Under the pieces are notes generated by a model. The model did no database searches. It had not been told where the DNA came from and saw only the letters and a program-made list of their open reading frames with translations. The translations under genes and the position numbers were made by a program. Below, piece after piece: positions 46,855 to 57,400 of a stretch of 64,000 nt of DNA. Within the stretch, counting starts at the first letter, position 1; every line of letters starts with the position of its first letter. The DNA lies in the NCBI GenBank assembly GCA_014529385.2, contig CM043951.1, forward strand, positions 112,222,969-112,286,968, given 5' to 3'. Origin of the DNA: Adiantum capillus-veneris (Eukaryota; Streptophyta; Polypodiopsida; Polypodiales; Pteridaceae).

Positions 46855-48972
46855 TTTGCTAATGAAATTAAAAAAGAATCTGGGGATAAACAGAAAGAGA
46901 CAAATCTAGAATTTGTAGAGGATCTCTTGCATGACTTTAAGGATGTGTTTCCGGACGACCTTCCTGGTATACATCCGCCTAGAGTGGTAGACCAGGCCAT
47001 AGATCTATATCCAGGAGCAACACCTTATTTAAGGGCTCCATACAGGTTCAATTTTGATGAGCTTAGAGAGCTAAAGATACAACTTCATGATCTTTTGAAA
47101 AAGGGTTTCATTAAACCTAGTGTATCTCCTTGGGGTAGTCCTTTATTATTCCAAAAGAAAAAGGATGGTACATATAGGTTATTCATTGACTATAGGGGAT
47201 TAAATAAACAGACCATTAAGAACAAATATCCTCTTCTTTACATAGATGAATTTCTTAGCCAATTGAGTGGTGCCACAATATTTTCGAAGATTGACCTTTG
47301 TTCTGGCTACCATCAAATCCGCATCAAGACTGAGGACATTCCAAAGACTGCTTTTCGTACACGTTATGGGCACTATGAATTTACAGTTCTTGTTTTTGGT
47401 TTGACTAATGCACCAGCAACTTTCATGTGCTTAATGAATAATATTTTTCACCCGTATCTTGATGACTTCATTATGGTATTCTTGGATGATATTTTTGCGT
47501 ATTCTAAGAATGAAGAAGATCATGCATTGCATTTAAAGAGAGCATTTGAAGTTTTGCATGAACATAAATTGTATGCCAAAGCAAGTAAGTGTTCTTTTGC
47601 AAAGGATCAGATTGTGTATTTGGGAAGAGTGATTTCTAAAGAGGGGATTCCTATTGATCTTGATAAAGTTAAGACTATGTCAATAAGGGATGTAAGAAGC
47701 TTTATGAGTCTAGCACAATATGAGAGAGCACACATTAAAGATTTCTCTAAGATAGCAAGTCCCTTGACCAAATTGACCAAGAAAGACAAGGGTTTTGTGT
47801 GGACTTCTAGTTGTGAGACTGTTTTTGAGACCTTGAAGGCTAAAATAGCGGAAAATTGTGCTCTAAAAGTTCCTAAGATGGGCAAACCATTTGTTGTGTC
47901 CTGTGACGCTAGTGGTGAACAATTAGGTTGTGTTTTGACACAAGAAGGGAGAGTGGTTGCATATGAGTCTAGGAAATTAAGACGACATGAATTGAACTAT
48001 GCAACACATGATCTAGAATTGCTTGCTGTTGTTCATGCATTGAAACATTGGCGTCATCTTTTGCTTGGTGTCAAATTTGAATTGCGTACTGATCATCAAA
48101 GCTTGAAGTATATTTTCACTCAGTCATTGTTAAACAACAGACAAAGGAGATGGATTGAATTGCTGGCTAAGTATGATTTTGATTTGAAGTATTTGTGTGG
48201 AAAAGAAAATAAAGTTGCAGATGCATTGAGTCGTAGGCCCATGTGTAATTTGTTGACTGTTGTGCGGTCTAATTTGATTGATGATATACATGCTGAAGTT
48301 GAAAATGATTCTTTTTATATGCCTATTTTGAAATTCTTGCGTGAAAATATTGGTGAGATGTATGAGAACAGAGATCACTTGTATAAGGAAAATCTGTATT
48401 ATTATGACCGCTTGTGTATTCCTGCAAATTCTTCTTTTAAGAGTCAAATTATGCATGAGTGTCATAATTCACCTTTTTCTGGTCATCCTCGATTGAATAA
48501 GACATATGAAAAGATTAAAAGTTCATTCTTTTGGCCGCGTATGAAATTGGATGCTAAGAATTATGTACGTGAGTGCTTTCAATGTCAACAAGTTAAGATT
48601 GAACATAAGAGGATGCATGGTGACCTTCAACCCTTAGACATTTCTTTACAGAAGTGGCAGTCTATATCCATGGATTTTATCATTAGACTTCGTACTACTC
48701 ATGAAGGGTATGATTCAATCTTTGTGGTGGTAGATAAACTCACAAAACAAGCTCACTTCTTTCCTGTAAAAATAATTGATACTGCATTGACTATTGCACG
48801 CTTGTTTGTGAAAGAGATATTTCGTTTGCATGGCATGCCCAAGAGCATAGTGTCTGACAGAGATTCTAAGTTAACTTCTCATTTTTGGAGAGCAATTTTG
48901 ACTCTATTGGTACCCAGTTACGCATATCTACTTCTTTTCATGCTCAAACAGATGGGGAAATGGAGAGAGTGA
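46855..48972 (+). pseudogene. Gypsy unit 2: RT, RNase H and integrase
   Basis: Continues the frame interrupted by Copia C. Intact RT ([33 protein letters not shown]), RNase H ([33 protein letters not shown]), integrase zinc finger ([12 protein letters not shown]...CFQCQQ) and core with both Asp residues (SMDFI, SDRDS). A one-base loss near 48893 and a 4-base loss near 48920 shift the frame before the catalytic Glu. The open frame runs without a stop for about 700 codons, better preserved than unit 1. Confidence 0.95.
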
Positions 48973-49280
48973 ATCGTATTTTAGACGATATGTTACGAAT
49001 GCATGTCAATGAAAACCAATCTAATTGGAATGAATATCTGCCTTTGGTTGAATTTACATATAACAGTTCATATCATTCATCTATTAGGATGACTCTGTTT
49101 GAGGCAATGTATGGCTACAACTGTCCCACACCTATTAATCTTCTTAACTCGAGGAATAAGGTAGAACTGTCACGTGAGTAGACCAAAATCAGGGGGAATA
49201 TTAGAGAAGCTCAAAAGAGACACAAATTATATTATGACAAGAAACATCGTGTTGTGGAGTATGAAACTGGTGATATGTAG
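48930..49280 (+). pseudogene. Gypsy unit 2: end of integrase, chromodomain deleted
   Basis: Continues in another frame with [16 protein letters not shown] (catalytic Glu), NEYLPLVEFTYN and NCPTPINLL, then a stop at 49179. YETGDM at about 49260 marks the start of the C-terminal domain. Immediately after it the sequence jumps into the middle of the LTR, so the GPY block and chromodomain are lost. Confidence 0.9.
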
Positions 49281-50002
49281 CCTTGTAGACCAGACCTATT
49301 CCCGTCGTTTTGAGTACCTGTACTTCTTTGTTCTGAGTTCGTTTGTAGAAGTTATGATGAAAACAAACAGAAGGCAGCAGGAGTGTAGTATACACAGGGA
49401 CAGACAGACATATAACATCATAAAGCTCTCCGTGCTATCAACCAAGAAGTGGATTGTTTCTTCATGGTAGAGTATGGCAATTGAGATTCTGAAGGTATAT
49501 AGTTATGTTTTTTTACTTTGATTATCATGTTGAATTGGGTGCACGAGTATGTTCTTTTGGCTATTTTGTAGGCGATGAAGAAATCAATGTGTGAAACAGG
49601 ATCTGTGCAAAGTGTCATGATAGAAATCTAACCTTTACGGATTGCTTAGCGATCATGTTCTTATAATATTCTCGCAGGTATACTTGGTGCAAAAATCGTG
49701 CAGGCTTTTCGAGAAAAAGAAGGATAAAAGCATGACAGGTGGTGCGTTTGGGAATCATTCACAGATCTACTCTTCTGCGAGTGAGATTGCGAGTGCGAGT
49801 GCGAGTGTGAGTGAGAGTGTGAGTGCGAGTGAAACGCTGCATGGAAACGGACTGAAGCTCGGGGGTGGTCGGGAGGTTCGAGATCCGTACAACGGAGTGC
49901 GTCCATATTCAATTGCTCCTCTGTTGTATCAAAACTCTACAAAATCTCATCAATACAAAGATCTCTTTTTCTGTCGATCTCTATTATTCTGTTCCTGTGA
50001 CA
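49281..50002 (+). repeat. Gypsy LTR 3 (5' part deleted)
   Basis: Matches LTR 2 from CCTTGTAGACCAGACC to the end TCCTGTGACA. A GAGTGC/GAGTGT hexanucleotide stretch (about 49780-49832) is longer than in LTR 2. The downstream flank is unrelated, so this is the right end of the array. Confidence 0.92.
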
Positions 50003-50170
50003 GGTTTCATGAGACGTAGACATGGGAGAGAGAAGCAATGGTACCACCCCCGTAGATTAGGGGAGGTGATGGGAGGGAACGACATGATAGTTAGGACCGC
50101 ATGGACCTAAACGTCTCCTTCACTTTGGTATATTGTTGCAGGGGATGCAAACCTACTCGCTTGCTACTAC
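50003..50170 (+). other. Possible upstream exons of the H3-like gene
   Basis: A short frame (FMRRRHGREKQWYHPRR, to about 50110) and, after an acceptor-like TATTGTTGCAG at about 50140, a short segment GDANLLACYYTFLR that ends at GAG|GTCAGT, the first base of the hairpin array. Both could be exons feeding into 51055, but nothing in them is recognised. Confidence 0.25.
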
Positions 50171-51000
50171 ACTTTTCTGAGGTCAGTACCAAGTGAATAA
50201 GGCAAGGAAAACTCTTTCCGATGCACCTATTGGCTTGGTACCGACCTCAGAAAATATAAGTGATGTCTGCTATTAGACTTTTATGAGGTCAGTACAAAGC
50301 GAATAAGGGAAGAAAAACTCTTTCAGATGCACCTGTTTGCTTGGTACTGACCTCAGAAAATATAAGTGATGTCTGCTATTACACTTTTCAGAGGTTAGTA
50401 CCAAGCGAATAAGGGAAGGTAAACTCTTTCCGATGCACCTGTTCACTTGGTACTGACCTTAGAAAATATAAGTGATGTCTGCTATTACACTTATTTGAGG
50501 TTAGTACCAATGGAATAAGGAAAGGAAAACTCTTTCCAATGCACCTGTTCACTTAGTACTGACCTCACAAAATATAAGTGATGTTTGCTATTACTATTTT
50601 CTGAGGTCAGTACCAAGCGAATAAGGGAAGAAAAACTCTTTCCGATGCACCTGTTCGCTTGGTACTAACCTTAGAAAATATAAGTGATGTCTGCTATTAC
50701 TATTTTCTAAGGTCAGTACCAAGCGAATAAGGGAAGGCAAACTCTTTCCAATGCACTTGTTCGCTTTGTACTAACCTCAAAAAATATAAGTGATGTCTGC
50801 TATTACTATTTTCTGAGGTCAGTACCAAGCGAATAAGGGAAGGCAAACTCTTTCTGATGCACCTATTTGCTTGGTACTGACTTCAAAAAATATAAGTGAT
50901 GTCTGCTATTACTATTTTCTAAGGTCACTACCAAGCAAATAAGGGAAGGCAAACTCTATCCGATGCACCAGTTTGCTTGGTACTCACTTTTTTTGAAATA
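50171..51000. repeat. Eight 106-bp tandem repeats, each a hairpin
   Basis: Units start at 50171, 50277, 50383, 50489, 50595, 50699, 50805 and 50911. Each has GAGGTCAGTACCAAGCGAA, about 32 bp containing AAACTCTTTCCGATGCACC, then TTCGCTTGGTACTGACCTC, the inverse of the first block, and a TATAAGTGATGTCTGCTATTA tail (tail 21 nt spans the unit border). The stem can reach 19 bp. Compensating changes are not obvious; most units carry a few stem mismatches. The last unit is diverged and truncated. Confidence 0.93.
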
Positions 51001-51056
51001 TTAAGTCCCTTGTGCTTACAAATGAAATGTCGTTTTGTGTTATGCTATTTGTAGAG

Positions 51057-51425
51057 ATGCCTCGTGCAAAGGCCACGCCTAGGAGGGCAACATGTGAATC
51101 TTTGAATGCTCAAGCAATAAGACACCAATATGAGGCGCAAAGAGGTGTACTGCAAGAGCTGCACATGATTAAATGGCATGTTTAACCTACTATTCCACGT
51201 CTCCCTTTCCAACGAGTAGTGCAAGATATTTGCAAGCAGTGGAGAGTCGAAACGCGATGGGCCAACAATGCATTACTCTGACTTCAAGAAATTGCAGAAG
51301 ACTACCTCGTTGAATTCTTCAGCGATGGACATATCCTGGCTGCCCATGCACACCACATTACTATCATGCCGTGGGATTTTGATACTCTTCGGAGGCTGCG
51401 TTTCAGCTACGGTGGGCTGCTTTAG
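51057..51425 (+). pseudogene. Histone H3-like protein exon
   Basis: The ATG is two bases after a splice acceptor (GCTATTTGTAG). The first residues, MPRAKATPRRAT, follow the H3 tail: R2, K4, T6, R8 and T11 agree, while K9 is Arg. The tail is much shorter than in canonical H3. From residue 49 the histone fold aligns without gaps: LPFQRVVQDI (alpha 1), loop 1 of canonical H3 length, LQEIAEDYLVEFFSD (alpha 2), AHAHHITIMPWDFDTLRRL (loop 2 and alpha 3). EDYLV and FSD are like CENH3, loop 1 is not. Frame stops: TAA 51183-51185 (in alpha N), TGA 51279-51281 (in alpha 2), TAG 51423-51425. The same frame continues beyond. A processed host H3 pseudogene is unlikely given its divergence and exon border. 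Confidence 0.8.
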
Positions 51426-52096
51426 CCAGTTCCTATCCGTGATAGTAGAACCATGGATATTCTCAACATCCCCCCTCTCCATCCTCGTGCACGACAGACG
51501 GAGCCGTCTAGGGCTGAAACAAATAGCAAAAGGACCTGATCACGTGTCGAGAGAAACGACACAAATAGGCAGGATGAGATAGCCGCAGAGGGGCATAAGC
51601 AAGCCAGAGTGGACCCTGAGGCAGTCATGGAAGAAACAAAGATAGTTATAGAGGAGCAACCATGGAGGATTCGCAGCCAGTAAAGGCTGATGAGCGGCAA
51701 GAGTAGGCCAGGATAGACCTTGAGGGACTGATGGAGGAACCAGTATTGAAGGAAAATGATCTGGAGCCTGTGCCTGTGAGGGAGGACCCTATGGCTGTTA
51801 GGGAGTAGCCCGAGGTAGCTAGGGAGCCATCTCAAGAAAGGCAAGGGCAAGGCTCTGCATATCAAGGGTCATCCAACATATCAGATGAGTCAATTATTTT
51901 AGAGAAAATCAATGAGGAGAACGAAGAGGAGTTGCAAGTTCTGCTCAGTGCAGCGCCCCTGCATGCACGGATACTGCTGCTTGGAAGCTCAGAAAAGGCC
52001 TGCATTTTCAACCTCGATCAACAAGACTTCTTGTGCATGCACAGTTTCACCAACTCCAACACAACGAATGAGGTTGTCAACATTGCTTTGTGGTAA
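51426..52096 (+). pseudogene. Acidic linker after the H3-like domain
   Basis: In the H3 frame: RDSRTMDILNIPPLHPRARQ, a stop, then a charged stretch (RQDEIAAEGHKQARVDPEAV, EETKIVIEEQ) to a stop at about 51680. A shift of one base opens a second frame (DLEGLMEEPVLKENDLEPVP, two TAG codons, then DESIILEKINEENEEELQVL, and a hydrophobic end NEVVNIALW) to 52096. The composition is acidic and disordered-like, with a possible globular start at the end. No family is recognised. A donor-like GTAATT follows at about 52095. Confidence 0.5.
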
Positions 52097-52133
52097 TTCT
52101 CATGCTTTTTAAAAGTCACAGTTGGTTCATTAA

Positions 52134-52350
52134 ATGGGTCTCTACCGAGACATGGGTCAATACCAAGCGAAACAATGGCTTATGGAATTGGATAGTGGTA
52201 CTACTTGCTCGGTATTGACCCATGTCTTCACGACAATTGTCAAGTTTTTCTCTATAAGTCACGCTTGATTCATTAAATGGCTCACTACCGTTAAGCCAAG
52301 AAAGTCAGTGGCTTATGGAATTCAATAGTTGCCCCACTCGCTCGGTATTA
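52134..52350. repeat. Two diverged hairpins in the next intron
   Basis: GACATGGGTCAATACC (52149-52164) and its inverse GGTATTGACCCATGTC (about 52212-52227) form a perfect 16-bp stem. A second, degraded version with TGGCTTATGGAATT in the loop follows at 52275-52350. The CAATACCAAGCGA part echoes the CAGTACCAAGCGA of the 106-bp repeats. Confidence 0.8.
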
Positions 52351-52419
52351 ACTCATGGGTTTGTGGCAATGACAGCCCACTGAAATACCTTAAGTCTAAC
52401 CTCTGCCATTGATTCATGT

Positions 52420-53018
52420 TAGACACGCTGTCTCTCTTTTGCCCCCTGAGGTTCAAGATAAAGTATACGTAATAGATCCGCTAATATCGCCTTTGCTGCA
52501 GAACAACTCAATTTCCTTGTTGAGTCTGATGAAATGGTTTAGTAGAGTCAACTTTGATCTAGCACGCTTTCTGGTAGTCACTGCATACAATCAATCGTGA
52601 TTTTTTTCTTGCCTTGTAAAAACCATGTTGCATTTAGAATCTTTCTCCTCATCTTTGATGGTGTCTTTGTAGTGATCATTGGAGTCTCATGTTATTTGAC
52701 ATGGAAGCTAAGATTGTTTACTACGCAAACTCCGGGCAAAGCAGGGCGTTTCACGGTCGTGTAAAAACATAAGACCCATCCGGGTACATTTGGAAGTAGT
52801 GTCTCTTTGTAATGTGTTGCTGACTCGAGTGGTTATGTATGTAGTGACGTGAAAAAACTTGTATGTTGTGTAGAGCATGTTTTGTTAGAACATGATCTAG
52901 GAAATAACATCCGGCATGAAGGGTAACCATGCCCACGTATGTTGATGACTATAGCTGTGGCTGGAGAACCTGTTTGAATGCCCTGTTGCTCCTCAATCAA
53001 ATTATGGATGTACCAAAC
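52420..53018 (+). pseudogene. Ulp1/C48-like cysteine protease exons
   Basis: Exon 52420-52598 reads AVSLLPPEVQDKVYVIDPL, then LLSLMKWFSRVNFDLARFLV; a GTGATT...TTTGTAG intron leads to 52673, giving NQSDHWSLMLFDMEAKIVYY with the HW of the protease and the DM strand. The expected Asp after VYY is Asn (ANSG). A further exon at 52929-53018 carries DYSCGWRTCLNALL, the nucleophile block (family DCG), ending at a good GTAAGT donor. Between 52760 and 52928 the frame is closed, so an intron or decay lies there. Ulp1-like proteases cleave SUMO-type conjugates and occur in several plant transposon families (some MULE and CACTA types). Identification rests on motif order and is moderately secure. Confidence 0.6.
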
Positions 53019-53094
53019 GTAAGTAATCATGTTGTTTCATTGTTTGCTGCAACGTTTGTATGAAGCAACAAACGTTTGTATCACGCTTCTATAG

Positions 53095-53506
53095 GAACTT
53101 CAAGTACATAACTACACCCCCAAAGATGTGCGATATTTTTTTGTAATGGCCATCCAGCATATTATAACCTCGGTAAACATACGCATAAGAGAGGAAGGGC
53201 CGAGAGCTGAGAAGTTCGAATAGGCTCGCATTAACTAAATGATGCAGCACTACAATCATACTCAAGAAGACATTCGAAATATGCAAGAAGCAATAAATCA
53301 ATATTATACGAACGCCGCAGAAGTAGAGGAATGGGCTACACATCGACGGCAAGAGCAAGAATAGAGGGAAGCTTCACAGGTGTAAGATGCATGGGAAGAA
53401 ATGGAAGAGGCCCATGATTTTGAGAAACGCGAAAGGGTGCTCGAGACCAGCTTCCCTAGAGGTAGAAGTAGCAGCAACCGGAGCAGAGGGCAAGGGACCA
53501 GTATTG
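53095..53506 (+). pseudogene. C-terminal coiled-coil exon of the same gene
   Basis: Follows an acceptor TTCTATAG in phase with the previous exon. YTPKDVRYFFVMAIQHIITS, then helical, charged sequence (NMQEAINQYYTNAAEVEEWA, EEMEEAHDFEKRERVL) and a basic Ser/Arg tail (RGRSSSNRSRGQG). Stops near 53221, 53236, 53359 and 53383. The end of the gene is cut by Copia D at about 53505. Confidence 0.5.
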
Positions 53507-53524
53507 TGACAAAAAGATCAGAAA

Positions 53525-56500
53525 GATCAAATTGTGTATACCAGGCTCGCGAAGCTTGTTTGAGACCATATAGTGCCTTATGGAGTTGAGCAACAAGGTC
53601 TTCTTTACCTGGAATAACAAACCCTTCTGGTTGTTCCATATAAATTTCCTCTTCCAATTCACCATTAAGAAATACAGTTCGCACATCCATTTGATGAGAT
53701 TCTAAATCAAATTGAACAGCAAATGCCAATAAAACTCGAACACTTGTAATGCGAACAACTGGTGAAAAACTCTCTTGATAATCAACACCAGCTACTTGGG
53801 AGTAACCTTTTGCAACTAAACGCGCCTTGAACTTGTCAAAAGATCCATGTGCTTTTACTTATGTCTCATACACCCACTTACATTTAATAGGTGTACGACC
53901 AGGAGGTAATTCAGTTAGTATCCATGTACCTTTAGAGATAAGATAATCGTACTCTGCTTCCATAGCCTCTTGCCATTGATCCTTTTGTGGTGAAGAGATA
54001 GCTTCATCATAAGTAACGGGATCTTCAGAAGTAGAAAAAGCATTATCAACAATATCTTCATCATAAACATGACATGAGCCATGTTCAAAATCAATAGGCA
54101 AATCAACAAAAATATCAATATCATCATTGGCAACATTCGGAATGGATGGCTGTGAAGAGGAAAGTTGCTCTATAGGAAGAGTTTCATCTTCTCAAAGAAA
54201 TGGAAAAGCTTGAAGCAATGATTTAGTATCATCAGAATCATCCATGGACCATGAGCCTCCCATAAGCTGTTTGTTAAAAGTAGCATCACGATTCACAATT
54301 ACTTTCTTGGAGGAAGGGTCATAGAATTTGTAGCCTTTGGAAGTGTCAGAATATCCAATAAAAATAACTTTAAGACCAGGAGCATCAAGCTTTGTTCGTG
54401 TTTCTTTGGGAACATGAATATAAGCAATACATCCAAAGGTTCGAAAATGAGATACAGAAGGAATGTCACCTGTCCATGCTGTGATGGGTATCTTACCAGA
54501 GGGTGCAGTAGTAGGAAGATGATTCTGAATAAATATTGCTGTCAAAGTAGCTTCAGCCCAGAAAACACGAGATAAGCCAGAATGAATCAGCATACATTTT
54601 ACAGCATTGAGAATAGTGCGATTCTTTCGTTCAGCAACACCGTTCTGTTGAGGCAAATATGGAATAGTGTGTTCATGATGAATTCCACTGTCAACACAGT
54701 AACTCACAAACTCTCGAGAAACATATTCGCCTCCATTGTCACTACGAAGCTTCTTAAGGCGACGACCAGTTTGAAGTTCCGCAGCCTTGTGGAATTGTTT
54801 GAAAACAGATAAGGCTTCAGATTTTGGTCTAAGTAGAAGTACAGTCGTATACCTTGAGAAATCATCAATGAAAGTAATGAAGCAGCGATATTGTGATCTC
54901 GAAGAAGGTAGAGGTCCACATATATCAGTATGAACAAGATCCAATATGTCATGAGAATGAGTTGTATTTGAAAGCGGAAAGGGTTTTACGATTGTGTTTC
55001 CCAAGAGCACAAAATTCACAAATTCCCATATGGGGATGGGCTTTAAGATCCATGCCATGAACAAGATCAGGACGTTGAAGATCAAGGAGTTTTGAGAAAT
55101 CAACATGAACAAAACGGTGATGCCATACTTTGCAATCATGATCACCTGGAGCAGTGAAAATATTTGCTACAGCATCGTTGAGAGAGAGTTCAAACAAATT
55201 ACCATTTCGAGGAGCAGTGGCTATAGTCTATCCATCTTTCTCAATTCGGCATTTGGTATGATCAAATCCAACAAACAGACCAAGATCAACAAGTCTAGAA
55301 ATTGAAAGAAGATTACGTTGAAGATCTGGTACATGTAATACTTCTCGCAAAATTCGAGTGGAAGAAGATAAGGTACCAAGATATAAGTCTCCAATACCCT
55401 TTACTTGACAAGTAGTATCATCAGAAAGATAAACAACACGTTGAACTGGCAGTGGATGATAGTTATGGAGCCACTTAGACTGATATGTCATATTTTTTGT
55501 AGTACCAGAATCGACAATAAAAAGTGATCCATCACGTACATGAAGTATTCTGTCTGGAGCAACTGAACATATGATGCAGCTTGTTTCTGGTACAATGTTG
55601 TTTCGATGTTAAGTAGCATATGCTCTATTCCGATCTGTGTCGAATCGATGCTTATAGCACATATAAGTGGGATGATCAGATCTTCCACAATATTCACAAG
55701 AAGAAGAAGAAGAGTCTCTAGATAAACGTGGTTTTTTTGTGGTAATATTGTGTTCTTCATCATATTGACGTGCCCAACAATCATCTTCAGTATAGCCATT
55801 TCTGTTGCAGTAAGAACATTGCTTATTAGGAAATTTGAGACGAGAGAAAATATTACCGCGACGGTCACCTCTGCGGTTTCCTCGTTGAAATGGACGCCTT
55901 CGAGCATAAAAAGCACGTTCCATCTGTTGTGACTCAGTCTGCTTTTGTGAAATCATAGCTGTATCATGACCAGCATTCCGACGTTCTTGACGTTGAGAGT
56001 ATTCAATTAAAGACATGCAAGCTTGGTCGAAATCAAGACCATCTTTATTAGAGAGGATAGTAACAATGTTATCATAAGAAGAGTCCTTCACCGTATCAAG
56101 GAGAAGTGTAATCAGTTGCTTTTGTGGAACAGGATCGCCGACAGCAACAAGTTGATTAATAATAGATTTGAAAGATTCAATATGTCCTGTCATGGCAGTA
56201 CCAACTTCATATTGTATCTTGTTAAGCAACCCTCTCAAATAAAGTATTTCTGTAGCAAATTTCTTTTGAAAGTTTGCAATAAGATACTTCCATACGTCGT
56301 GGGAAGTAGGCAGTTCATACATATCAAGCAAAAGGAAATCGGTAAGAGCAGAAAGAATATATCGACGAGCTGCTTTATCACGTTGTTGCCAATCCGTATA
56401 GGCAACATTCCAATCTTCAAATATAGGTCCTTCAGTGATAAGCACGTTATCATTATCCGTATCAACAGGCTGAGGCGGACAAACACGATTTCCAAGAACA

Positions 56501-56631
56501 ACATCGGAGAGTTCATCGCCTTCAAGAATTAACAACATCTTTGCTTTCTAGCCTGGAAAACCTTGACCTTGGAAAGGAGGAACAAAACGCTGGCCATAAG
56601 GAAAGCCGTTGACGAGAATATTCATAGCCAT
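53525..56631 (-). pseudogene. Copia D gag-pol polyprotein (truncated)
   Basis: Gag starts at MAM (56629-56631). Both zinc knuckles are intact (CSYCNRNGYTEDDC, CEYCGRSDHPTYMC). The protease active-site block lies near 55500-55530. Integrase has DLVHTDICGP, LRSDNGGEY and VAERKNRTILN. RT ends after LYGLKQASRAWY. Damage: TAG at about 56550 (Trp of GWK), TAA at 55609 (GAA in C), a stop at 55228 (CAG to TAG), a one-base insertion in an A run near 54985, TGA at 54192 (TCA in C) and TAA at 53859, the last shared with C. Confidence 0.95.
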
Positions 56632-57388
56632 ATCTTGTTGCGAGAAGACGTATCAGATAAGATCATAGAATCTGCACACCATATATGGTGAAGGCCGTAA
56701 TTGAGAATGAGAGAGATATGAGTACTGCGTTCTGTCAATGATAAACGTAAGAAGGATGCTTAAGGAACGTCCAAAGATGTGAGAGACGTCACCCAAAAAA
56801 GTCAGGGTAAAGGAGACGTTAATAATAAACGAGTCCTCAAAATAAAGTGGCCTGAGACGCAAGATTGATGGCCACAATACAAATAGCAAAAAGCTAAATC
56901 TTCTCAAAAAAGTTAACGCCAAAATAAGAAAAATGATCGCGGATGCTTCACGAAGAAGTAGGACAAGGAAAGCTGCGTCAAGCTCAATTGTAGTAAAAAC
57001 AGCATAACTTTCTGCTGTGAACTCCGATTGACGCAAACCTAGAACTCAAATCGAAGAGCTCGAGGAGACGAACAAGTTTTGGATGAAAAGTGCCATTGTG
57101 CTACGCTCCATCGCGCTTTTCCCGTTTCTCCAAATTTTGAGCAGAACAACAAGAAAAATTGAGATGAAGTTCAGGGTGTCATCAACAAGAAAACGTAATC
57201 AACGATTAGCTTGATTAGAAATAAACGCCACATAAAACACTAATCATATTATTCTTAACAAAAAACAACCACAATTAACAAGAATCAACGCTCAAAAATA
57301 AAATTTGTAGCAATTTTGAATCTTACATGCGAATCGCATACACATATTGTTGTGTCACCATGAATTGAATCGGCGCGTGATCGTTACC

Positions 57389-57400
57389 GCTCTGATACCA
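57389..57400 (-). other. Copia D primer binding site
   Basis: The complement is TGGTATCAGAGC, a perfect initiator-Met tRNA PBS next to the LTR. Confidence 0.93.

Larger units (their letters stand above)
34321..50002 (+). mobile_element. Tandem Ty3/Gypsy chromovirus array with nested Copia
   Basis: Order: end of a pol (34322-34807), LTR (34808-35659, cut), internal region 1 (35660-39161), complete LTR (39162-40295), internal region 2 (40296-41366 and 46855-49280, split by Copia C), partial LTR (49281-50002). Neighbouring units share single LTRs, as expected from unequal or intrachromatid recombination between LTRs. The left end is truncated inside integrase, so no target duplication can be checked. 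Confidence 0.92.

Noticed and set aside
50171-51000. CRISPR-like array
   Set aside because: Units are contiguous 106-bp tandem repeats with no unique spacers, in a plant nuclear context.
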